DNA of 64,000 bases from Falsiroseomonas selenitidurans. GTDB taxonomy: Bacteria > Pseudomonadota > Alphaproteobacteria > Acetobacterales > Acetobacteraceae. Position numbers and translations under genes: made by a program. The stretch's first letter is position 1; each line of letters starts with the position of its first letter. The stretch covers positions 1-64,000 of the forward strand of contig NZ_JAAVNE010000013.1 of NCBI RefSeq assembly GCF_012103215.1. Direction: 5' to 3'. Positions 1 to 9,899 of the stretch are shown in pieces. The notes under the pieces are model-generated. The model ran no database searches. It worked only from the letters and a program-made list of their open reading frames with translations, and had not been told where the DNA came from.

Positions 1-3000
1 CCTCGGCATTGCCGTAGAGCGCATCGGCATAGATCGAGCCTTCAAGGTTCTCGATGCTGTCGTAGAGGTCGCCAAGGGCCTCGCCGGTGTTCGGCGAGTC
101 AACGGACTGCACACCCAGTCCGACCGGCCGTACATCGTCGAGCGAGGCGGTCACACCGGAGCTGGCATGGGCGTAGCTGGCGGTGTCGATGCCCTCGCCA
201 CCGATCAGCTCGTCGCCGCCGGCACCACCCTCCAGCGTGTCGTTTCCGTCGCCACCCGCGAAGACGTTGTCCTCGGCGTCGCCGATCATCAGGTCATCGA
301 GGCTGGTGCCGATGATGCCCTCGATCGCGAGGACCTCGTCGATGTTCACGCCATGGGTGACGTAGCCGAGGTCGAGCCTGACCTCGATCGCCTGGTCCAG
401 GTCGTCGAAGACGGCCGTGTCGAAGCCCTCGCCGCCCAGCAGAAGGTCGTTGCCCTCGCCGCCGATCAGCGTATCCGCGCCGTAGCCGCCATCAAGGATA
501 TCGTCACCGCCGAGGCCCGTGAAGGTGTTGTCGACATAGCCACCGGCATAGCTCACGTCGCCGATGATCCAGTCATCCGCCAGCGTGCCGATGACATCCT
601 CGATGCTCTCCAGCACCTGGCCGGTCGTGGCCTGGCCGCTTTGCTGCGTCGGGTCCAACGAGACCAGGACGCCGGCCACGAAGGCGGACGTGTTGTAGTT
701 CACACGGTCAACGCCGTCGCCGCCGATCAGCGTGTCGGCGCCGAGCGTCGCATCGAAGCGGTCGTCGCCTTCGCCGCCATCCAGCAGGTTGGCCTCGTCA
801 CTGCCACGCATGGTGTCGTCGTAGTCGGTGCCGATGGCGCCCTCGATCGAATAGAGGTCGTCATCCTCCCATTCGCCTTCGGCATCCTCTTCGCCCAGGT
901 CGATATAGAACGCTTCCTCCGCGGCGCTGTAGTCGACGATGTCGAAGCCTTCGCCGCCGGAGATCGTGTCGTCGTCCTCGCCGCCGATCAGCGTGTCGTT
1001 GCCATCGCCGCCCCGAAGGGTGTCCTCTCCGTCCGTGCCGGTGATGACGTTCGCCAGCAGGTTGCCGATCAGTTCCTGGTTGTCGCCCGTGCCGGTCAGG
1101 TTCTCGATGTTATCCCCCAGCGTGTAGCTGGGCCCGTCGGTCAGGACCAGGTCGGTCCCTGCCCCGAACAGCTCCACCAGCGTCATGTCGGGACCGTTGA
1201 TGACATAGACGTCGTTACCTGAACCACCCGCCAGCGTGTCGTTCCCCGCGCTGGACACCAACTCGTCGTTGCCGGCACCGCCGAAGAGCGAGTCGTCGCT
1301 GCTGCCACCCGTGAGCGTGTCGTCATAGCTCGACCCGACCACGATCTCGATGGACGTCAGCGAGTCCGTCCCGATGGCGGTCCCGGTGGCGATGTTGGAG
1401 TCCAGCGAGACGGTCACACCCAGGTTGGAGTAGGAGTAATCCGCGGTGTCGATGCCGTCGCCGCCGTCGAGCTGGTCGTTGCCGGTGCCGCCGTGCAGCG
1501 TGTCGTTGCCCTCTCCGCCCAGCAGCTGGTCGTTGTTACCGCCGCCGTACAGCAGGTCGTCGCCCAGGCCGCCGGTGAGGATGTTGTAGAGATCGTCGCC
1601 GGTGATCGTGTCGTTGTGGTCGGACCCGATGACCCATTCGATGCCGTTCAGCGAGTCACCCTCGGCATCGGCGCCGGAGCCGGTGCCGGCCGTGAGATCG
1701 ACCTCGACCGCCGCCGTGGACCCGGCATAGCTCGCCGTATCCTGGCCCGCACCGCCGTCCATGACGTCGCTGCCCCCGCCACCGATGAGCACGTCGTTCT
1801 CCAGGCCACCCTGCAGCGTGTCGTTGCCCAGGAGGCCGGACAGCGTGTCGGCAAGGTCGGAACCGGTGATGACGTTGTCGTCGCTGTTGCCGAGCAGCTC
1901 CTGGCCCGCCGATGTGGAGGTGCCGGTCAGGTTCTCGAGATTCGTCGCCAGGGTGAAGCTGGCGAGATCGGTCCTGACGGTGTCGATGCCTTCATTGGCA
2001 TCCTCGACCAGCGTCATGCCGGCATAGGCGACCACGAAGGTGTCGTTGCCTTCGCCGCCGATCAGCGTGTCGGTGCCGGCGCCACCGGTCAGGGTGTCGG
2101 CATAGTCCGACCCTTCGACCGCCTCGATCCCCAGCAGCGTATCGCCCTGCGCGTCGCCACCGAGGCCGAAGCCGACGCCCCCCAGAAGGGTGACCTGCAC
2201 GGCCGTTCCGGAGTCATCGTAGGAAACCAGGTCGTTGCCATCGCCGCCGATGAGCGTGTCGTTGCCATCGCCGCCGGCGAGCGTATCCGCGCCGGCTTCG
2301 CCGGACAGCACGTTCCCGCCCGCATCGCCGGTCAGCGCGTCGTCCTCGCCGGAACCGATCAGGTTCTCGATGCCGCTGAGCGTGTCACCCTCGGCCGCGC
2401 CACCGGATTGGAGCCCATCGAGGCTCAAATCCACCGTCACGCCGGCCAAGGAGCCGACATAGCTGGCCGTATCGGTGCCAGCCCCACCGATGATCACGTC
2501 TTCCTGGTTGCCGCCAACCAGGAGGTCGTTGTCGTCGCCGCCATCCAGGGTGTCGCCGCCGTTGCCACCCAGCAGGGTGTCAGCGCCCGAGAGGCCGTTG
2601 AGGATGTCGCCATTCAGTCCGCCGCTCAGCGAGTTGTCTGCCGTGGAGCCGTCCAGCGTGTCGGCTAAGGTGGTGCCGATCGCATGCTCGACGTCAACCA
2701 GCGAATCGCCGAAAGAACTGGTGCCGGCGGTCAGGTCGAGGATGAGTGCGGCACCGGTGTAGGTCGAGTAGTCCGCCGTGTCGTTGCCGTCGCCGCCGAT
2801 CAGCGTGTCGTTGCCCTCGCCGCCGATCAGCGTGTCGTCGCCGCTGCCGCCATCCAGCGTGTCGGCGGTCAAACCGCCCAACAGGGAGTCGTTGCCGTTG
2901 CCGCCGGACAGCGAGTCGGGCCCCTCCAACCCACTCAGCGTGTCGTTTCCTGAACCACCCTGGAGCGTATCGATGTCGTTGCCGCCGACCAGCGAGTCAT

Positions 3001-4393
3001 CGCCGCTACCGCCAGACAACATGCTGCCAAGGTCATTGCCAACGAGATAGTCGTCCCCGTCGCTGCCGATCACGCCTTCAATGCCGCTGAGCGTGTCACC
3101 CTCGGCATGGCTGCCGGTGCCCAGATTGGTGGTGAGGTTGACCACCACGGCACCCGAGGAGTCGGAATAGTCGGCGATATCGAAGCCCGCGCCGCCCACC
3201 AGCGTGTCTGCCCCAGCGCCACCGATCAGCGTGTCGGCGCCATCGCCGCCGGACAGGCTGTCGTCGCCCCCAGCGCCGTCGAGCTCGTTGCCATCCGCGG
3301 CACCGTTGAGGGTGTCCGCATGGGAACTGCCGATGAGGTTCTCGATGCCGTTCAGCTCGTCACCCGTCGCATCGCCGCCGTCCGCGGTGTCGAGGCCGAG
3401 GTCGATGACGACACCGGTCCCCGAGCCCTCGTAGCTCGCCGTGTCGATGCCGTCGGCACCGTCGATCAGATCGTTGCCCTCGCCGCCGCGCAGCGTGTCA
3501 TTGCCGAGGTCGCCCAGCAGGGTGTCGTCGCCGAGGCCGCCGATCAGGCGATCGTTTTCAGCGCCGCCGTTCAGCGAATCGCCGCCGTCGCCGCCGTCGA
3601 GGCTGTCGCTGCCGGCGCCGCCACTGAGCGTATCAAATCCGTCGTTGCCGGTCAGCGTGTCGGCGCCGTCAGCACCAGTCACGAAGTCGCTGCCTTCGCC
3701 ACCGGAGAGCAGGTCGTTGCCGCCGCCGCCCCCGATGGTGTCGTTGCCGCTACCGCCATCGAGCGAATCGTTGTTGTTTCCGCCGGCGAGCGAATCGTCG
3801 CCGTCGCCACCGCTGAACCAATGCGGTCCGGCGCTGCCCGAGATCGTGTCGTCGAAGTCGGTTCCAATCGCGAACTCGAAGCCCGAAAGCACGTCCGAGT
3901 CGCCGCCGGTGAGTGTGGCCGTGAAAGAACCGAGGGCGAGGTCGATGGGGCCCGACGCCCCGGAATAGTCGACGATGTCGTAGTTGCCGTCGCCACCATT
4001 CAGCGTGTCGGCACCCTGGCCGCCGATCAGCGTGTCGGCGCCGCTGCCACCTTCGAGCGAATCGTTGCCATCGCCGCCCTGAAGCACATCGTCGCCATTG
4101 TCACCTTCCAGGGTGTCGTTGCCCAAGCCGCCGTTGAGGATATCGTTCCCGCTGCCGCCGCCGAGTTCGTCGTTGCCATCGCCGCCGTTGAGTATGTCGT
4201 CGCCAAGGCCACCGGCCAGCGTGTCCTGGCCATCGCCACCAGTCAGGTTGTCGTTGCCTTCACCGCCATCGAGGATGTCGTTGAGGCCGAGGCCGTCCAG
4301 GGTGTCATTGCCCCCGAAGCCGTTGATGGTGTCGGCGACGGTGTCGTCGCCCAGCAGCACTTCGCTGGTTTCGTTGCCGTTGATCGCGCTCAT
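1..4393 (-). CDS. RTX-type calcium-binding repeat protein, C-terminus beyond the left edge
   Basis: The reverse strand is open from an ATG at 4393-4391 to the window edge (1464 codons, no stop). It begins [17 protein letters not shown] and is then built almost wholly of RTX nonapeptides of the GGxGxDxLx type, which bind calcium in a parallel beta-roll. At least twelve longer modules interrupt the nonapeptides. Each starts with a D-x-(A/V)-x-Y motif followed by a hydrophobic strand, and ends in an IE(N/G)xIGSxxDDTLxG motif (for example Tyr codons near 174, 700, 940, 1740 and 3970). Two modules of another kind (DVYV/DTFVV ... TLVE ... NLTG) lie near 1215 and 2040. Such proteins are usually exported by type I secretion, but no HlyB/HlyD homologue is in the window and the C-terminal secretion signal is missing. 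No N-terminal signal peptide is seen. An adhesin, S-layer-like or biofilm protein is possible; no enzymatic domain is visible. Confidence 0.93.
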   Translation of the reverse strand, partial: MSAINGNETSEVLLGDDTVADTINGFGGNDTLDGLGLNDILDGGEGNDNLTGGDGQDTLAGGLGDDILNGGDGNDELGGGSGNDILNGGLGNDTLEGDNGDDVLQGGDGNDSLEGGSGADTLIGGQGADTLNGGDGNYDIVDYSGASGPIDLALGSFTATLTGGDSDVLSGFEFAIGTDFDDTISGSAGPHWFSGGDGDDSLAGGNNNDSLDGGSGNDTIGGGGGNDLLSGGEGSDFVTGADGADTLTGNDGFDTLSGGAGSDSLDGGDGGDSLNGGAENDRLIGGLGDDTLLGDLGNDTLRGGEGNDLIDGADGIDTASYEGSGTGVVIDLGLDTADGGDATGDELNGIENLIGSSHADTLNGAADGNELDGAGGDDSLSGGDGADTLIGGAGADTLVGGAGFDIADYSDSSGAVVVNLTTNLGTGSHAEGDTLSGIEGVIGSDGDDYLVGNDLGSMLSGGSGDDSLVGGNDIDTLQGGSGNDTLSGLEGPDSLSGGNGNDSLLGGLTADTLDGGSGDDTLIGGEGNDTLIGGDGNDTADYSTYTGAALILDLTAGTSSFGDSLVDVEHAIGTTLADTLDGSTADNSLSGGLNGDILNGLSGADTLLGGNGGDTLDGGDDNDLLVGGNQEDVIIGGAGTDTASYVGSLAGVTVDLSLDGLQSGGAAEGDTLSGIENLIGSGEDDALTGDAGGNVLSGEAGADTLAGGDGNDTLIGGDGNDLVSYDDSGTAVQVTLLGGVGFGLGGDAQGDTLLGIEAVEGSDYADTLTGGAGTDTLIGGEGNDTFVVAYAGMTLVEDANEGIDTVRTDLASFTLATNLENLTGTSTSAGQELLGNSDDNVITGSDLADTLSGLLGNDTLQGGLENDVLIGGGGSDVMDGGAGQDTASYAGSTAAVEVDLTAGTGSGADAEGDSLNGIEWVIGSDHNDTITGDDLYNILTGGLGDDLLYGGGNNDQLLGGEGNDTLHGGTGNDQLDGGDGIDTADYSYSNLGVTVSLDSNIATGTAIGTDSLTSIEIVVGSSYDDTLTGGSSDDSLFGGAGNDELVSSAGNDTLAGGSGNDVYVINGPDMTLVELFGAGTDLVLTDGPSYTLGDNIENLTGTGDNQELIGNLLANVITGTDGEDTLRGGDGNDTLIGGEDDDTISGGEGFDIVDYSAAEEAFYIDLGEEDAEGEWEDDDLYSIEGAIGTDYDDTMRGSDEANLLDGGEGDDRFDATLGADTLIGGDGVDRVNYNTSAFVAGVLVSLDPTQQSGQATTGQVLESIEDVIGTLADDWIIGDVSYAGGYVDNTFTGLGGDDILDGGYGADTLIGGEGNDLLLGGEGFDTAVFDDLDQAIEVRLDLGYVTHGVNIDEVLAIEGIIGTSLDDLMIGDAEDNVFAGGDGNDTLEGGAGGDELIGGEGIDTASYAHASSGVTASLDDVRPVGLGVQSVDSPNTGEALGDLYDSIENLEGSIYADALYGNAE

Positions 4394-5452
4394 GCTCAAG
4401 GTCCCGTCTTATTCGTGAATGCCGGCGCGTCGCACCGCGGCGTGAATGGAATTGCTTCAGCCACCCCAGGCGGGTGGCGGGATCGTCTCAGGCGGTCAGG
4501 GCCGCGCTGCGCCTAGGCGTCTCGCATGTCCGCGCACAGCGGCGTTCACACGCGCCAGACCGCCATCGGGGCGGGGCGCTGGCCGGCGTGACAGGGGCGC
4601 CTGGGCCGGCAAGGGGCGGCGGTGCGGGCCGCGCCCGCGGGATGGCCAGGACGAAGCCGGGACGAGGGTCGCCGCCGCCAGTGCAGCACGCGGCGACGGG
4701 CGCAAGAATTCTGGCACAGCCATTGTGTCAAGACGGCTCTCTTCCCCAATAGCCGAGGCGACGCTCCGACACTCCTGGGCCGGAATATGAAATGAACCGG
4801 CGCCTCCACGCGCCCGTCCCTCTCGGCTGTCGTCCATGAACATGCGCCTCCACCTGTTTTAGGCCGGATAAGCTTGGCTCACGGGAAAGTAACCGAGAGT
4901 GGTGGCTGCGCTTAGCCCCGTTTCTGTCGAGTATTGTAGGGCAAGGCGTCAACGACCGCCGGTCCGACAGGATCACGACGACACAACCTCTGCGTGCGAC
5001 GCCGTCTCGCGGCCATCCGGCGGACCAGGCCGCGGCGCGATGGCGGGCGGCGCGCGGGCCGGCCGCAACTGGGATCACAGGGACGCGAAGCGCCGAGCAA
5101 CGGCGCGCGCGATGGCAGCGCCCTGCCACCGCCTGGCAAGACCCTGGTCAGATGTGGATCAATTTCCACGCACGGGGCGGGAAGTTGAGCGCGCGGCGCA
5201 GGCCCGGGGCCGGCCATGCCAGCCGACATACTGCCTACATTCGCCTACAATACCCGATCAGGGGTGCAACAACCGCAGGCGGTCGGTTCGGTAGGCAAAT
5301 GGGCTGCACCTGGGCGCAAGGCGCCGCGACCCCCGGCCGGCGCACCCTGCGCGGGGGTTGTCCGCGCAGGGTGGGCCCGGCGCTGCGCGGGCCTGGCCCG
5401 CGCCCCGGCGCGGGAGAGCCTGGGGGCGTGGCGGGGCAGGCGTCGCGGACTG
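4394..5452. other. About 1 kb without a convincing gene, between the RTX gene and a binding-protein gene
   Basis: No reading frame here has the composition or motifs of a real protein; the open frames on both strands are Arg/Pro/Ala-rich GC-rich noise. The part just upstream of 4393 must hold the promoter of the RTX gene. The least GC-rich stretch is around 4780-4920. The right end (5343-5373) has a perfect stem-loop, described separately. Confidence 0.6.
5343..5373 (-). terminator. Perfect 12-bp stem-loop downstream of the binding-protein gene
   Basis: The arms CACCCTGCGCGG (5343-5354) and CCGCGCAGGGTG (5362-5373) pair perfectly around a 7-nt loop. It lies about 80 bp past the stop codon of the minus-strand gene at 5453. 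No U-tract follows on the minus strand, so it would be an atypical intrinsic terminator or an mRNA 3'-end stabiliser. Confidence 0.5.
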
Positions 5453-7027
5453 CTACGCCTTCTCGACGTTCCAGAAGATCGGGAAGGAGGATTGCATGAG
5501 GCCGCTGAGCGAGGTGCGGTAGGCGGCGGGGATGGTGAACTGGCCCCACATGACGGAAGGCGTCAGCGCATAGGCCAGGCGCTGGATCTCCGCCGTCAGG
5601 CGCTGGCGCTCGGCCGGCGTCTCGGCATTGGCGAAGTCCCGCGTCAGGGCGGGGATGCGCGGGTCGCAGGACCAGCCGGGATAATCGGCGCAGGTATTGG
5701 CGACGTAGAAATGCGTCAGCGGCGTCAGCATGTCGACGCCGTTCGAGTAGACGGAGAACATGCTCCAGCCGTCGCGGCGCGCACGGCGGGCGAGCACCGT
5801 GCCCCAATCCATCTGCTGCTCCTCCACCGTGAAGCCGGCCGCCTTCATGTTCTCCACCAGCACCAGCGCCGCGGTCTGCGAGATGGAGCCCGCCACCTCC
5901 AGGAAGATCACCGGCTGGCCACGATAGGCAGTCCTCGCCAGTTCCGCCCGCGCCTCGGCGATGGAGAAGGTGGCGCCCTCGGCACCGGCGGTGGTGCTGT
6001 AGGGCGCGTCGCACATCCAGAAGCTCGGGCATTGCGGGGCGCGGAAGCGTTCCGGAATCCCGATCGCCTGCAGCACCGTGTTCTGTTCCACCAGCTTCCA
6101 CAGCACGCGGCGCACGGCCGGGTCGTCGAAGGGCGGCGCCGCGTGGTTCAGGCGGAAATTGCCCTGGAACTGGTGCAGCCCACCCAGCGACAGCAGGCGG
6201 ATGTCGCGGGAGCGTTCCAGGCGCTGGATCCAGTCGAACGGCACATATTGCTGGTAGTCGATCTCGTTCGCCAGCAGCGCCGTGGCACCCGTCGCCTGGT
6301 CCGGCATGACGCGCAGCGACAGGCTGTCCACCTTCACCACCTTGCCGCCGGCCAGGAAATCAGGCGCCTCCCGGCGCGGCACGTAGTCGGGGAATTTCTC
6401 CAGCACCATGTAGTTGCCGGGTCGGTACTGGTCCGGCCGGAAGCGGAAGGGGCCGGAGCCGATGATCTCCGTGATGCGCGCATCGCCCGGCGTCCGCGCC
6501 AGGCGTTCCGGCAGGATGAAGGGCACCGGCGCGTTGGGCTTGCCGAGCACGTCCAGCACCAGCGGGAAGGGCCGCTTCAGCACCAGTTCGAAGCCCAGCG
6601 TGCCCTTCGTGGTCAGGCTGGCATGCGCATCCCGCAGCATCCGCCCCAGCGCATCCTTCGGCATCCATCGCTGCAGCGACAGCACCACATCGGTGGAGGT
6701 GACCGGCGTGCCATCATGGAACTTCATCCCCGGCCGCAGGGTGAAGGTCCAGGTGAGACGGTCGGCGGAGGTGGTGTGGCCTTCCACCATCTGCGGCTGG
6801 ATGCGGCCCTGGCCATCCATGGCGTAGAGCGTGTCGAAGATATGGAAGCCGAAGGTCCGGGTGATCGCCGCCGTGGTCATGTAGGGGTCGAGGATCACGA
6901 CCTCCGATTCCAGCACCAGGTTGAGCTGGCTGGCAGCGCGCGCCCCGGGCGGGCGGATGAGGCCGGCGGCGGCCAGGGCGCTACCGCCTGCCATCAGGCC
7001 ACGGCGGCCGATCAGGCTTTGGGACAT
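5453..7027 (-). CDS. Dpp/Opp-type ABC transporter substrate-binding protein (family 5)
   Basis: Extracytoplasmic binding protein of the peptide/opine/nickel family (SBP_bac_5), 524 aa, the usual length. ATG 7027 is chosen because AGAGGAA precedes it and it gives a clean Tat-like signal: MSQSLIGRRGLMAGG, then a hydrophobic stretch ending GARAASQ. The family signature around residues 75-110 (LTWTFTLRPGMKFHDGTPVTS) and the later GSGPFRF segment are present. It is divergent from the amidase at 7132 across a 104-bp region holding GATATATC. It is separated from dppBCDF (16777-20481), the only permease set in this island, and probably delivers ligand to it or to a system elsewhere. The ligand is unknown; the neighbouring hydrolases suggest an amide or short peptide-like compound. 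Confidence 0.9.
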   Translation of the reverse strand: MSQSLIGRRGLMAGGSALAAAGLIRPPGARAASQLNLVLESEVVILDPYMTTAAITRTFGFHIFDTLYAMDGQGRIQPQMVEGHTTSADRLTWTFTLRPGMKFHDGTPVTSTDVVLSLQRWMPKDALGRMLRDAHASLTTKGTLGFELVLKRPFPLVLDVLGKPNAPVPFILPERLARTPGDARITEIIGSGPFRFRPDQYRPGNYMVLEKFPDYVPRREAPDFLAGGKVVKVDSLSLRVMPDQATGATALLANEIDYQQYVPFDWIQRLERSRDIRLLSLGGLHQFQGNFRLNHAAPPFDDPAVRRVLWKLVEQNTVLQAIGIPERFRAPQCPSFWMCDAPYSTTAGAEGATFSIAEARAELARTAYRGQPVIFLEVAGSISQTAALVLVENMKAAGFTVEEQQMDWGTVLARRARRDGWSMFSVYSNGVDMLTPLTHFYVANTCADYPGWSCDPRIPALTRDFANAETPAERQRLTAEIQRLAYALTPSVMWGQFTIPAAYRTSLSGLMQSSFPIFWNVEKA

Positions 7028-7072
7028 GCTCCGATTTCCTCTTCCCTGGGCGGGGTTGGCCCCTCGCCGTTC

Positions 7073-7080
7073 GATATATC
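7073..7080. promoter_or_regulatory. GATATATC palindrome, candidate GntR operator, copy 1
   Basis: An 8-bp perfect palindrome in very GC-rich DNA, 46 bp upstream of the minus-strand binding-protein ATG (7027) and 52 bp upstream of the amidase ATG (7132). The same word lies at 12794-12801 beside the GntR gene, with similar flanks (TT[C/T] before it, GCCAG a few bases after). Function is inferred. Confidence 0.55.
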
Positions 7081-7131
7081 CTATGCCAGCATGATCCCCG
7101 GGAAGCGGGATGCGCAAGAAGGAAACGGGCG

Positions 7132-8565
7132 ATGGACGATACGGATCTGCTGTTCATGCCGGCCACCCAGGCCGCAGCGCTGATCCGCCGGCGCCGCCTG
7201 TCGCCGGTGGAGTTGACGCAGGCGGTGCTGGCGGCGATCGACCGCACGCAGCCAAGGCTGAACTGCTTCGTGACGGTGCTGCATGACCAGGCGATGGACA
7301 GCGCGCGCCGGGCGGAGCAGGCGGTGATGGCGGGCGCGGCGCTCGGCCCGCTGCACGGCGTGCCGCTGCACATCAAGGACCAGGTGGATACCGCGGATGT
7401 CCTGACCACGCATGGCTCCGCCATCTTCGCCAGCAACGTGCCAGTGCGGGACGACGCGACCGCGGCGCGGCTGAAGGCGGCAGGCGGCATCCTGCTGGGC
7501 AAGACCACCATGCCGGAATTCGGGCACAAGGGCCTGACGGATGGGCCGGCCTTCGGCACCACGCGCAACCCGTGGGATCTCTCGCGCACCACCGGCGGGT
7601 CTTCCGGCGGCGCCGCGGCGGCGGTCGCGGCGGGGCTGGGGCCGCTCGGGCTGGGCACGGATGGCGCCGGGTCCGTCCGCATCCCGGCGGCCTGCTGCGG
7701 CATCGTCGGCCTGAAGGCGACGCTCGGCACCGTGCCGTGGGAGGCCTCCGCCGACACCTTCGCGAACAACGTCTATGCCGGGCCGATGACGCGCACGGTC
7801 AGCGACGCGGCGGTGATGCTTTCCGTCATCGCCGGGCCGGCCGAGCGCGATGCGCAGAGCCTGCGCGGGCCGGGCCTGGCGCCGCTGCCGCCGGGGCTGG
7901 TGGGCGGCGACCTGCACGGGCTGCGCGTGGGCTACATCGCGCGCGCCTGCAACGCGAAGGTGCAGACGGAGATGGCGGCGAACACGCTGGCCAGCCTGGA
8001 TGTCCTGGAGGCGCGCGGTGCCCTGGTGGAGGAGGTGACGGACGCCATCGACTGGATGGAGTTCCAGGGCCGCATCATGTACCAGGCGGGCTTCTTCGTG
8101 AGCTGCACGCCGCATCTGCCGCAGTGGCACAACCGGATGGACCCGGTGCTGCTGGCCTTCATGGAACGCGGCGCGGGTTTTTCGCTGACCCAGTTCCGCG
8201 AGGCGCAATTCGCCCGCACGCAGCTGTTCCGCACGATCCAGGGCCTGTTCAACCGCTACGACATCCTGGTGACGCCAACGCTGACTCGCACCGCCCTGCC
8301 GGCGGATTTCGACGCCGCCGATGGCCAGATCGAGATCGAGGGCGAGCTCTGCGGCATCACCCGGCAGGGCTGGAGCAGCTACATGTACCCGTTCAACCTC
8401 ACCGGCCACCCGGCGCTGACCATCCCCTCGGGCTTCGCCTGGGACGGGCTGCCGACGGCGGTGCAGTTCATCGGGCCCTGGGGCGCGGAGATGAGCCTGC
8501 TGCGCCTGGGCGCGATCCTGGAGGAGGACCGGCCCTGGGCGCATCATCGGCCGCCTTCAGGGTGA
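7132..8565 (+). CDS. Amidase, amidase-signature family
   Basis: Hydrolyses a carboxylic amide to acid and ammonia, probably in the cytoplasm. 477 aa, standard for the family. The Ser-cisSer-Lys triad is visible: Lys82 in LHIKDQ, cis-Ser157 in TGGSSGG and nucleophile Ser181 in DGAGSVRIPA; the last two are 24 residues apart, as in malonamidase E2. No signal peptide. It is divergent from a binding-protein gene and overlaps the convergent aminotransferase gene by 9 bp at its 3' end (8557-8565). The GATATATC word upstream suggests control by the GntR protein at 12062. It lacks GatB/GatC partners and lies in a catabolic island, so a free amidase is more likely than a GatA subunit. The substrate cannot be read from sequence. 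Confidence 0.92.
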   Translation: MDDTDLLFMPATQAAALIRRRRLSPVELTQAVLAAIDRTQPRLNCFVTVLHDQAMDSARRAEQAVMAGAALGPLHGVPLHIKDQVDTADVLTTHGSAIFASNVPVRDDATAARLKAAGGILLGKTTMPEFGHKGLTDGPAFGTTRNPWDLSRTTGGSSGGAAAAVAAGLGPLGLGTDGAGSVRIPAACCGIVGLKATLGTVPWEASADTFANNVYAGPMTRTVSDAAVMLSVIAGPAERDAQSLRGPGLAPLPPGLVGGDLHGLRVGYIARACNAKVQTEMAANTLASLDVLEARGALVEEVTDAIDWMEFQGRIMYQAGFFVSCTPHLPQWHNRMDPVLLAFMERGAGFSLTQFREAQFARTQLFRTIQGLFNRYDILVTPTLTRTALPADFDAADGQIEIEGELCGITRQGWSSYMYPFNLTGHPALTIPSGFAWDGLPTAVQFIGPWGAEMSLLRLGAILEEDRPWAHHRPPSG

Positions 8566-9798
8566 CAGGCGCGCCACCGCGGCGAAGCCTTCCTCGGCCG
8601 CCGCCAGCCCGCGATCCACCGCCGCGGCATCGTGCGCGCAGTTGAGAAACATGTTGTGGCGCGGGTGGAAATAGGCCCCGGCAGCCAGCGCTGCGGCGCA
8701 GAAGGCCTCGCCGAGGCGGAAATCGACATCGCGCTCGAATTGCAGCAGCGGCATCTGCGGCGGGCCGGATTGAAGGATGGCAAGGCCGTGGCGTTCCGCG
8801 CCGGCCGCCAGCCCGTCGCGCAGGCGCTGGCCCATGGCCCGCATCCGGGCCGGGCCGTCGATGCGGTGCAGTTCCGCGATCGTCGCCAGCGCGGCCGCCA
8901 TCGGCACGGCGCCGCACCAGAAGGAGCCGGTGGTGAACACCTCGGTGGCCGCACGGCGCAGCCACTCGCGGCCCGTCACGGCGGCGAGGGGGTGGCCGTT
9001 GGCGATCGCCTTGCTGTAGGCAGCGAGGTCCGGCCGCACGCCCAGCGTCTCCCACGATCCGCCAAGATGCAGCCGGAAGCCGGCGCGCACATCGTCCAGG
9101 ATCAGGGCCGCGCCCTGATCGTCGCAGATCGTCCGCAGCGCCTGGGCGAAGCCGGGCGCCGGCAGGTCCAGGGTGCGGGCCATGTCGTGGCGGAAGGCGG
9201 TGACCAGGATGCCGGCCAGGTCGCCACGCGCCGCCTCCGCCGCCGCACGGACCGAATCCGCGTCGTTGTAGTCGTAGAACAGCAGATGCGCGCGATCCTC
9301 CGCGGTGACGCCGGCCATGGAGGGCGAGCACCAGGGCACCGCGCCGTGGTAGGAACCGCGGGCCACCAGCAGCTTGCGCCGGCCGGTGCCGGCGCGGGCG
9401 ATGGTGACGCAGGCGGTGGTCGCATCCGTGCCGTTCTTCGACAGCAGGCACCAGGCGGCGTGCGGGATGGTCTCCACCAGCCGCTCGGCCAGATCCACCA
9501 GCACCGGCGCCGGACCGTTCATGCAATCGCCCAGCGCCGCCTGTCGCTGCGCCGCTTCCTCCACCGCCGGATGGTGGTGGCCCAGCACGATCGGGCCCCA
9601 CGAGGACATGAAATCCACCACCTCCCGCCCATCGGCGTCCCACAGCCGGCAGCCCTCGGCGCGGCTGTAGTATTGCGGGTAGCCCTCGGGCAGCCGCGCG
9701 GCGTTGAGATGGCCCCAGAGCCCGCCCGGGATCACCCGCCCGGCACGCTCGCGCAGCGCCGCGTCGCGGCTGGTGTTGGCGAAATGGGATTCGGGCAT
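8557..9798 (-). CDS. Class III PLP-dependent aminotransferase (glutamate-1-semialdehyde aminomutase-like)
   Basis: Fold-type I PLP enzyme, 413 aa from the ATG at 9798, which has GGAG at good spacing; another ATG four codons upstream (9810) is possible. Family marks are GRxVVDF near residue 60, SKNGTDATT (GSA-type SxxGTEA), LILDDVRAGFR with the PLP-ring Asp235, and AYSKAIANG with Schiff-base Lys263. The protein resembles the hemL branch, but this genomic setting (amidase, E1 dehydrogenase, transporter) points to a catabolic omega-type aminotransferase rather than haem synthesis. It overlaps the amidase gene tail to tail by 9 bp and lies 101 bp downstream of the E1 gene on the same strand, so co-transcription from the GntR gene is likely. 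Confidence 0.88.
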   Translation of the reverse strand: MPESHFANTSRDAALRERAGRVIPGGLWGHLNAARLPEGYPQYYSRAEGCRLWDADGREVVDFMSSWGPIVLGHHHPAVEEAAQRQAALGDCMNGPAPVLVDLAERLVETIPHAAWCLLSKNGTDATTACVTIARAGTGRRKLLVARGSYHGAVPWCSPSMAGVTAEDRAHLLFYDYNDADSVRAAAEAARGDLAGILVTAFRHDMARTLDLPAPGFAQALRTICDDQGAALILDDVRAGFRLHLGGSWETLGVRPDLAAYSKAIANGHPLAAVTGREWLRRAATEVFTTGSFWCGAVPMAAALATIAELHRIDGPARMRAMGQRLRDGLAAGAERHGLAILQSGPPQMPLLQFERDVDFRLGEAFCAAALAAGAYFHPRHNMFLNCAHDAAAVDRGLAAAEEGFAAVARLSP

Positions 9799-9899
9799 CC
9801 GGCGCTCCATGGCATGGGATCTGGTCGTGATGGGCGTGCCGTCCAGGGTCGGGCAACGGGCGAACTTCCCGGAGCGCCGGCTTTGGCAGGCCGGCGCCG

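Noticed and set aside
1..4393. CRISPR or tandem DNA repeat array
   Set aside because: The periodicity is that of RTX codons, with degenerate bases and no spacers.
167..4516. Long plus-strand open frames (Val/Ala/Asp-rich and Ser/Pro-rich)
   Set aside because: They are complements of the RTX repeats on the minus strand, which alone reads as GGxGxDxLx nonapeptides.
4446..5499. Several open frames of 60-130 codons on both strands
   Set aside because: Arg/Pro/Ala-rich, mutually overlapping, no motifs and no ribosome binding sites.
5216..7183. 655-codon plus-strand frame
   Set aside because: Antisense to the binding protein, which has a signal and family motifs; the plus frame is His/Arg/Gln-rich noise.
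8557..9798. Haem-biosynthesis hemL
   Set aside because: The family is right, but the catabolic setting argues against calling it glutamate-1-semialdehyde aminomutase.
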